Below, in pieces: positions 53,420 to 60,000 of a DNA stretch of 60,000 nucleotides. The first letter of the stretch is position 1. Each line of letters opens with the position of its first letter. The notes under the pieces are model-generated. The model worked only from the letters and a program-made list of their open reading frames with translations, had not been told where the DNA came from and did not search any database. Location of the stretch: contig JAQGDQ010000186.1 of assembly GCA_030141605.1 (NCBI GenBank), positions 64,001 through 124,000 of the forward strand, given 5' to 3'. Position numbers and translations under genes: made by a program. Source of the DNA: Tubiluchus corallicola. Its lineage: Eukaryota > Priapulida > Priapulimorpha > Priapulimorphida > Tubiluchidae.

Positions 53420-56400
53420 CTGAAAATTTTGAAAAATAACCTAAATTGAGCCCTGTATTTAAAAAGTAATAATTTGTCATTGCAGAATTTCAGTGTTTGC
53501 AAAAGATAATGTGCATTTCTGAAGCTATTATAGCAACAATTAATGTGGCGGGTGTGGTAGATCTGAGTGATTACAAGTATAGTTGGCGTGTTGCGCAAAC
53601 AACATGCAATTATATTGAATTAAACTTAACATAACGTTACCATAACTGATTACCTGACCATCCTGCAAAGCAGTATAAATGCCTCAACCCAGCAAGCTTC
53701 ATTGTTTTAATACGTGCTACATTTAAATAGCCTAGTAAATTTCTAGCTTCTCTTTTACACACTACTAAATCCCTAGCTGCTCTTTTCTAATTTTGTAGGT
53801 AATGGTATTTGTTCAGATCTCGTTATTAAACTTAAATAACCCAATTAACAACCCTCTAATATATGGCTGGCCTACCTGCTGAAAATAACAATATTTATTA
53901 CAAAAATTGTGCAATGGCACAGTAGTTAAACAAGCTAATGTCTGTTATATAGTTTAATTATTCTTGTTGTCTTGCTGTCTATATACATGTAAACCTTTTG
54001 TCAGAATTCGATTTTTTACCCAAATCAAGCCAAAAATTAGCTGATAAATTTTAAATATTTTGCAGCGTTGAACCAACTTTTTTATAAACACAAAATGTCC
54101 AGAGAAGATAAAACCAATTCTAAAAACTTACCTCTAATCATAATAACAAACATTTACTTACCAACTTTAATCAGAGTAAGGTTATTTGGCAAAATGTGTT
54201 GATCTGGGATAATCACGTAATCTGGCTTGGTGATTGGCTGATGGTTAATACGAAATCCACCAGCTGCAATAATTCGTCTTGCATCAGCTGCAGTGAAAAT
54301 ATAACTCGAAATTAAAAGATGAGAAACCATTGTATTTCATGTAATAAATGTGTATATTGCAAGAGATTTTTTTATGTGTTGTTTATTCACCTCCAAATAC
54401 CAGTAATTAATAAGTAGAGCTACTTTTTGTAAATATATTCCAACACATAAATAGCAGGTGACGTTTGCTTGCTGCTTCCTAGCACAAAATCAAAAGGAAT
54501 TGAGGTTGCTGTACTAGTAACGGCTGTTGGTTATTCATCCACTATAGTTAAGACTTTTGTTTCTTCTAGACAGCCAAACCCTAATTTTATTTTATTTTAT
54601 TTATTTACTATTACATTTGCAGCAGCCACCAAGACATTAAGCACAGTAGATTAAAACCACCTTGTATTAGTGATGAAAACTGAAAAGTTTAGCAGTCAAT
54701 AATAGAACTATAGAATACAGTAATAAGTAAAACTATCATACATCAAGAACTAAAGGTTCCAACCTAAATTGGCTATTGACGTTTGATAATCCTTGCCTTA
54801 CTACCAATACAGCTATAACGCAAATTTCAGTAGATTTCCAAAATCTTGCATTATAACGAGATTTAGTACAAATGGGCTTAAAACTACATAATGAGTGTAG
54901 TTAAAAAATTGTCAGAAAAATTACCTTCAGTTGCAAAACATTTTGCTTTCATGGCAAGATCTACCATTGTTATAGAACTTTCAAAATTTAGTTGTACAGA
55001 GGGTGCTTCTTTAAACAATTCTAACATTTCTTTATTTGTCAGATGAGCCAAATGAATGATGTTAGAGTTGAACATTGCCTCTGTACATCGTATAGCAGAA
55101 TTTAAGCCATCCTCTGCAAAAAATATAAAAGTGAAAATACCAAAAGTACAACTCAAAGCATCAAACAGTTAAAAAGAAATGTTCATCGAAAGCTTTTTTT
55201 ATACAACTCAGTGCATTCCAAACAGGAATCCAATACACAATAGCTGCAACTATTGAGTTTATGACATTCTCAGCTAATTATTACGCATTATTAAAAATGC
55301 TACATTGTATTTCATTGTATTTTATTTGTGTTAAGAGGAGTGCACTGATGGCAGTAACACGTTCCCAAACATTGGAGCTGTAACTCTTACTGGAATAGTA
55401 AAGAATTACTAACTCTTTAAAAAAATTGTAACTGTAATTAGTTCCTTTTCTGTTGTAACTTATAATAGAAATAACCATTACTTTTGACATTATATTTGAC
55501 TAGAACTTAGTAAAAAAAGCCTAATGAAGTCTCTTAACTGGTTGGCGTATTTCGTCCACACTCTGTTTTATACAATTGTTGCAAAACAACCGCCTTGCAA
55601 AAACTGACGTCACAATGGCATAAAATCTTTCACTGTTACAATACATTTGCTTAGTCCTTTATCAGAGTTGCTCTTCATATGCAGCATCCCTTACTCGAGC
55701 GCTTTACTATAACTACGGAACAAAACATGTATTGTCTTGCTGTACCCAGCAGTTCCTAACTTGATGCCTGCAAATAGTTGCATGACCTCATTTCCACTTT
55801 TTGGAAAGCAGAAGGACCAGTTAAGCATAAATGTAAAAAAATGTAAAAAAAAATCTTTAATTCATACAGTAAGTCCTTTCTTAATAATGCTAATGCATTC
55901 CAGTAAAATGGGACGTTAAACAAAATGTCATTAAACGAAGCCAAGACTTCCATAGAAAGAAAATGTAAAAGAACTGAAATGCTGCTTAAATCATACGAAC
56001 TAAATATTTTATGATTTTATTCATATTTCTACTGATTAACTTCTTTCTGTTTGCTTGAAACCACCTATCTTTATTACCAATATTTAGTTAATTTATACTC
56101 AGTGCAGGAAAATTTCTTCCCATGAAGTTTGAACTCAGGAATATAAATCGTAAATAGATCTCGCTTGTCATAGATGGCTAGCATTTTGTAGCCAATCAGG
56201 AAGCAAAAACATAATAATAATTGTACTGTTTTAATGCTTCAAATGACGTAAGAACATGTGGATAAAATAAAAAATGGCTCTGAGTAAAGTAAAAAAGTTG
56301 TTGCTAAAATGAAACGTGCATTGTTAAGCGAGAAAAAATTGTTAAATGTTCATCGGGGAGTCATTAAGCAAGGACTTACTGTATACCTAAATTCTAAAAC

Positions 56401-58476
56401 ACTTAAGAGTAGCAATGTGAACTTTAAAACAAATACACAAACTTAAAGCTGTGAATATTTACATTTTATGATATGTACAAAACTAAGGATAGTTTTAAAA
56501 AATATCATAGGTTAGCAGTTTCACGATTTTACTGTGCCGACTAACTAATTGTCGGAGGAAATACACAAAGTACAAAGAATTATTGTAACTAATTACCATC
56601 GCCTTTACCAGTCACTTTAACTTAGTAACTTAATGTAACAGTTGCTTTTTTATTTAAATGAACTATAACTGTAACTAATTCTTTTTCACGTGGTGGAAAA
56701 GGAACTGTAACAGTTACTAGTTACTGTTTCTGATAATGTAGCTTGTAACTGTAACAGGTTACATTTTCAAAAATGTAACTGCAATTGTAACAGTTAAATT
56801 AGCATAGGAGCTATCCAGACACTGGAGGAATTGAAATAACACATTACTGCTTCAATGTTTCTTATCTTTTACACTGAGGAAAAAATTGCAAATCAAACTT
56901 AATTCAAATCTTATAGACAATTCCTAGAGCTTAACTGAATGCCAGTAAAAGGAACTTACCACCATGGACTAACTTCGTGACATTCTTAGCAATTATTCTT
57001 TGTGCTTTTCTGTTTTCAGGTTTTTCCTGCAACAGAATAAAATTGGTGAGGAATTAGAATTGTTTATAAATATGTTGAACTTTAAAAAATAATAAACAGT
57101 TTACCATTGTGTTAACCTTGAGGAAAAAGTGAACAATATATAATTAAGTTGACCTTTAACAAACAATGAACAAATTACATTACCCTTTAAGAAACAAATA
57201 AATGTTTTAGCTTAAGACCAGTTTTTTAATGTGAAACATTACTGACCAATATACCTTATGTTGACTCATTATATGTTGAATTTCACTGATGTTGAGGAAT
57301 GTAAAAAGCTTCAAATATTGCTCTACAAGTGAATCTGGTAAGTTCAGAAGATACTGAAAAAAAAACACATTTAATTTTTTCACAAGCAGCAGTTTGTGAT
57401 ATGGTAATATTTTTCTCATTTTAGTTTTTCCAAAATAATATTCCTGCTGTAGGCAGTAATCTGTAAAATTCATAGCAGTATTTCATAGTATAGTAGACTC
57501 TGCATAATATGGCACTATGTACCTCAAAATCAAATTCTAATAATTGGATATGGTCTAGTTATTTTTTAATGTAAGAAACCACAAATGTGCAACTTGATTG
57601 TGGTGTGACTCGGTTAAGAGTTTTTGGAACATTTACATGTGGAGCAATACCTATTACATCATTCAGAGTAAAACAAACTTCTGTTTTGTCTTTGTGTGCA
57701 TTAGTTGGCATACATAAAGTGAGGATATGATCAATAGCCAGTACTGGGTGGTACATTACAAACACACTGACTTTAGACTATGCAACAAATGAATTGTTAG
57801 CCAGAACAAAGTCTGTCAAATTAGTTAGTATGTGGCAGGCCTGTATAGATAACTTGTGATTACAAATCGTTGTCTAGTGTGCTGTCAGTTTACTGCAATT
57901 AATTAACAGGCATTTTTAAAAAAAGGTAAAAAAGCCTAATATCAAAATGACTATTTAATCCCGACTTGCTTGCTTATTGACATGTCCCGATTCTTTCCAA
58001 TAATTTTGCGAGAAAGTGAGGAGAACATAAATAGCATTAGATATGCACATATGCACGGTGCATCCAGGAAGTAATGAATACATGTAACTTGTCATCCTAT
58101 GTATGAATTAACTGAACTCGGATTACAGGTTTAGAACAAGTTACTTTGTCTCTAACGACTTGAGTTACACGAAGTTTACGATACACAATAGCCACTTACA
58201 GTATTTTAAAGAGCCTAACTGAACTCTGCAGAAATGCTCAGGACTGCTATGTTATAAATTAACCATTTTTTGAGATGACATAGAGGGCAGGAAAAGTTAA
58301 TAAAATCAAATAACATCAAAATGACTGGACAGTGTTAGAAAAATATAATATCTATAGCCTATGCACCTGATACAACTCGAATGCTGATGTTTTCTCTTGA
58401 CAAAGCCATACAGCATTTCCTGCTGTTTTTCCCAGTTTACTTCCAGTAGTGGAAGTCACTATTGGCACAGTAAGTC
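53379..58476 (-). CDS. YARS2: YARS2, mitochondrial tyrosyl-tRNA synthetase (C-terminal 210 residues)
   Basis: Six phase-consistent exons: 58476-58367, 57353-57255, 57026-56960, 55113-54925, 54287-54162 and 53419-53379. They encode the C-terminal part of a bacterial-type TyrRS, which charges mitochondrial tRNA-Tyr. The first block, [18 protein letters not shown], holds the KMSKS-like ATP-binding loop as KLGKT (KLGKS in human YARS2), then [18 protein letters not shown]. Next comes the helical block ([17 protein letters not shown]), then the linker, and finally an S4 RNA-binding domain ([15 protein letters not shown] ... [11 protein letters not shown]) and the end [12 protein letters not shown]. 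The Rossmann-fold half with the HIGH motif and the transit peptide must lie beyond the right edge; no matching exon was found at 58,500-60,000. Convergent with STK19. Confidence 0.95.
54162..54287 (-). CDS. YARS2: YARS2 exon with S4 RNA-binding domain
   Basis: The acceptor is cactgcag and the donor GTTG/gtaagt; phase 1 to 1. It encodes [20 protein letters not shown] and [14 protein letters not shown], the S4 fold used to grip the tRNA. Confidence 0.95.
54925..55113 (-). CDS. YARS2: YARS2 exon, linker region
   Basis: The acceptor is ttttttgcag and the donor GAAG/gtaatt; phase 1 to 1. It contains [18 protein letters not shown] and [16 protein letters not shown], then [16 protein letters not shown]. 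This matches the 'G...Ai..teaLF.g....l' linker and the helix before the S4 domain in TyrRS. Confidence 0.93.
55340..55490. repeat. GTAAC-rich repeat, left part
   Basis: The segment starts cactgatggcagtaacacg and is rich in gtaac, aattgtaactg and gtaactt. The same composition is found at 56575-56800, beyond a pogo-like MITE. The two may be parts of one older hAT-like element split by that insertion. Confidence 0.4.
55867..56381. mobile_element. pogo/Tigger-like MITE (515 bp)
   Basis: The left end cagtaagtcctttcttaata and the right end cattaagcaaggacttactg are inverses with few mismatches. Each is flanked by TA (55865-55866 and 56382-56383). No transposase frame is present. It sits in a YARS2 intron between two GTAAC-rich repeat segments. 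Confidence 0.85.
56575..56800. repeat. GTAACTGTAAC-rich repeat, right part
   Basis: Dense imperfect repeats of gtaactgtaac and its inverse gttacagttac. This is the style of subterminal repeats in hAT-like MITEs. The outer end is not resolved. Confidence 0.55.
56960..57026 (-). CDS. YARS2: YARS2 exon, short linker exon
   Basis: The acceptor is tctgttgcag and the donor GGTG/gtaagt; phase 0 to 1. It encodes [20 protein letters not shown] and HG, the TyrRS 'P..r.aq..LA.evt.lvHG' block that precedes the linker. Confidence 0.95.
57255..57353 (-). CDS. YARS2: YARS2 exon, helical block after the KMSKS loop
   Basis: The acceptor is tttttttcag and the donor AAG/gtatat; phase 0 to 0. It encodes [20 protein letters not shown] and [11 protein letters not shown], the highly conserved TyrRS block (...D..V..yLKlFTfL...eI...). 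Confidence 0.97.
58367..58476 (-). CDS. YARS2: YARS2 exon with KMSKS-like loop
   Basis: The acceptor is ctatgtttcag and the donor CAG/gtgcat; phase 1 to 0. It encodes [20 protein letters not shown] and [21 protein letters not shown] occupies the place of KMSKS, the loop that positions ATP; Thr replaces the usual final Ser, a conservative change. Confidence 0.97.
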
Positions 58477-60000
58477 CTGAAACATAGTCCAGAACTCTGG
58501 TAAACGTAATACTGTACAAAAATTATCTTTGTGAACTGAGTTATATATGTCAGTAACTACATTGCACTAGTTATTATGGAAGATTGTGGAAGTATATTTT
58601 TAATATTATTATATTATAAAGTGCTATGCTATAGAAAATTGCAAAAAGTATGTGTTATCACTAGTATCACTATAGCAAATACAAATTTTTTTGTACTTGT
58701 TTTGAATAGGTATGTACTATTTTTCCCTAGCAATTAGATGGCAAACATCTCCCCATTGTTTCTTACTGTGACACGTTACATATATATTAAATATATTTTA
58801 ATTAGCATATTAATATATTGCTTCTTGATCACGTAAGCAGCAAATAGTTTTTAGGTTTGTCAGGAACTAATTCTCTTTGCTCTACAGTTTACATTTACTC
58901 CTTATGGCTTTTTCCTATTACATATTTAGTTACCCTGGACTGATGCGAATAAATCTGTTGTACAAAACTGTGTTAAATGTTCTGTGTTAAATGCATTAAC
59001 ACAGAACCTGGGTCCTAGTAGGGTCATTCTTATGTAACACCTAGGAAATTCTACAATCTAGCAAATGCACAGATTGGCAGCGTGTGTTAAGACACGCCTA
59101 CGTGGCCCAATGTTGCTAACAGCTGCTAATATACAAAACCTATAGACAAAGCAGAAAAAACGTGAAAAAGCGTACACGTTTAGTGGCATTTTGTAATTAT
59201 TCCTGCCTATGTATGCACTAGCCAGACAACAAGAAATTGTCAAAGCAAATTATTAGGAAAAAAATTCAAATTTTGTGCAAGGATATGCAAGGATATGTGC
59301 ATTATATCAATATGCTTCACGCTAATCAAAAGTGTCAATTGCTGTACAAAGTTGTCATGAAATTATAGTTTTTTAAATTACACTGCAACAAAATTAGTTC
59401 TAGATCCTTCATATAAAATTTACACTTGATCAGTCTAAAAGACTGTCTGTAAGCGATAGCATGGGTTTATTCAATATAAGTATGGCATACTACTGTATGA
59501 CATAGTGCTTTATAATATAATAATATTAAAGGTATACTTCCACAATCGTGTATAAGTGTAAAATTATAACACACCACAAGCAGTTACTGACAAGTTTTTT
59601 ATATTACAGTTCATATAACATTGCTTATATGTGAATTATTGGCCAACAAATTGTAAAAATGCTTGCAGGGTAAATAGCGTATAACAAGTTAGTCAAAGTT
59701 CTAAGTTAGGTACAGACAAGCCCTGTACACACAAGCAGCTACTTTTGTTATAGAAGAGGCACTACACCAGTAACTGCACAGCCTGCTTAGATATAAAGAG
59801 TTGCTGTGTAATTGGCTAATTAACAATAACTACGTAGGCATTAAGTAATAGTGATACTAGTACACCACAAGTAATATTATTTACTGGACTGATATATATG
59901 AATAACTATAAATCCAAAATAGAGATGCGTGGGATCAAATTATCAGATTAGGATGTTGTAATGTCTTGATATGCTCCTGGGGAAGCCTTTGAGAATGGGG
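58477..60000 (-). other. YARS2 intron reaching the window edge; no exon recognised
   Basis: The next upstream YARS2 exon must end in phase 1 and encode the block before GLTVP. I found no such exon on the minus strand here, so this is treated as intron. No other gene or element was recognised. Confidence 0.5.

Overview
This window is nuclear DNA from an animal, probably a non-vertebrate. It is AT-rich and gene-poor, with small exons bounded by GT/AG, long repeat-filled introns, no operons and no bacterial-type gene packing. No mitochondrial or viral block was seen. The phylum cannot be fixed from the sequence; a sponge or cnidarian-like genome would fit, but that is only a guess. Most of the open frames in the window are chance or repeat-derived. 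The real genes were found by joining short exons whose splice sites and reading phases agree.

Left edge (1-600): one minus-strand exon encodes the first part of a CARD (death-fold) domain. The rest of that gene lies to the left or was not recognised. From 600 to 12,000 the DNA is non-coding and holds several fold-back and tandem repeats, a 5'-truncated LINE reverse-transcriptase remnant (about 8.9-9.5 kb), and two copies of a hAT-like non-autonomous transposon in opposite orientation (9.9-11.2 kb).

Middle (12,102-29,848, minus strand): a complete four-exon gene for a 316-residue protein. It has an N-terminal ParB/sulfiredoxin-like segment, an acidic linker and two C2H2 zinc fingers. The second finger is completed only by the last exon. 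Its 13-kb first intron carries a divergent pair of tRNA-like sequences, a second LINE remnant, a 222-bp GA microsatellite and a nearly perfect 112-bp-arm hairpin. From 30 to 41 kb there is a 0.5-kb pyrimidine tract, GC-rich repeat islands and one possible tiny two-exon gene (35.5-35.8 kb).

Right (41.9-60 kb): two confidently recognised genes lie tail to tail. STK19 (plus strand, seven coding exons, 261 residues) is complete. In current work STK19 is a winged-helix DNA-binding factor of transcription-coupled repair rather than a kinase. YARS2, the mitochondrial tyrosyl-tRNA synthetase (minus strand), is represented by its last six exons (210 residues: KMSKS-like loop, anticodon-binding region and S4 domain); the catalytic N-terminal half is beyond the right edge. 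Their stop codons are about 1 kb apart. The STK19 introns hold a 3.2-kb TTAA-flanked element with ~0.5-kb terminal inverted repeats and a 1-kb purine satellite, plus a decayed pogo-like transposon. A YARS2 intron holds another pogo-like MITE. The genes have no evident shared pathway; this is ordinary animal gene order, and the novelty lies in the ParB-like/zinc-finger gene and in the repeats.
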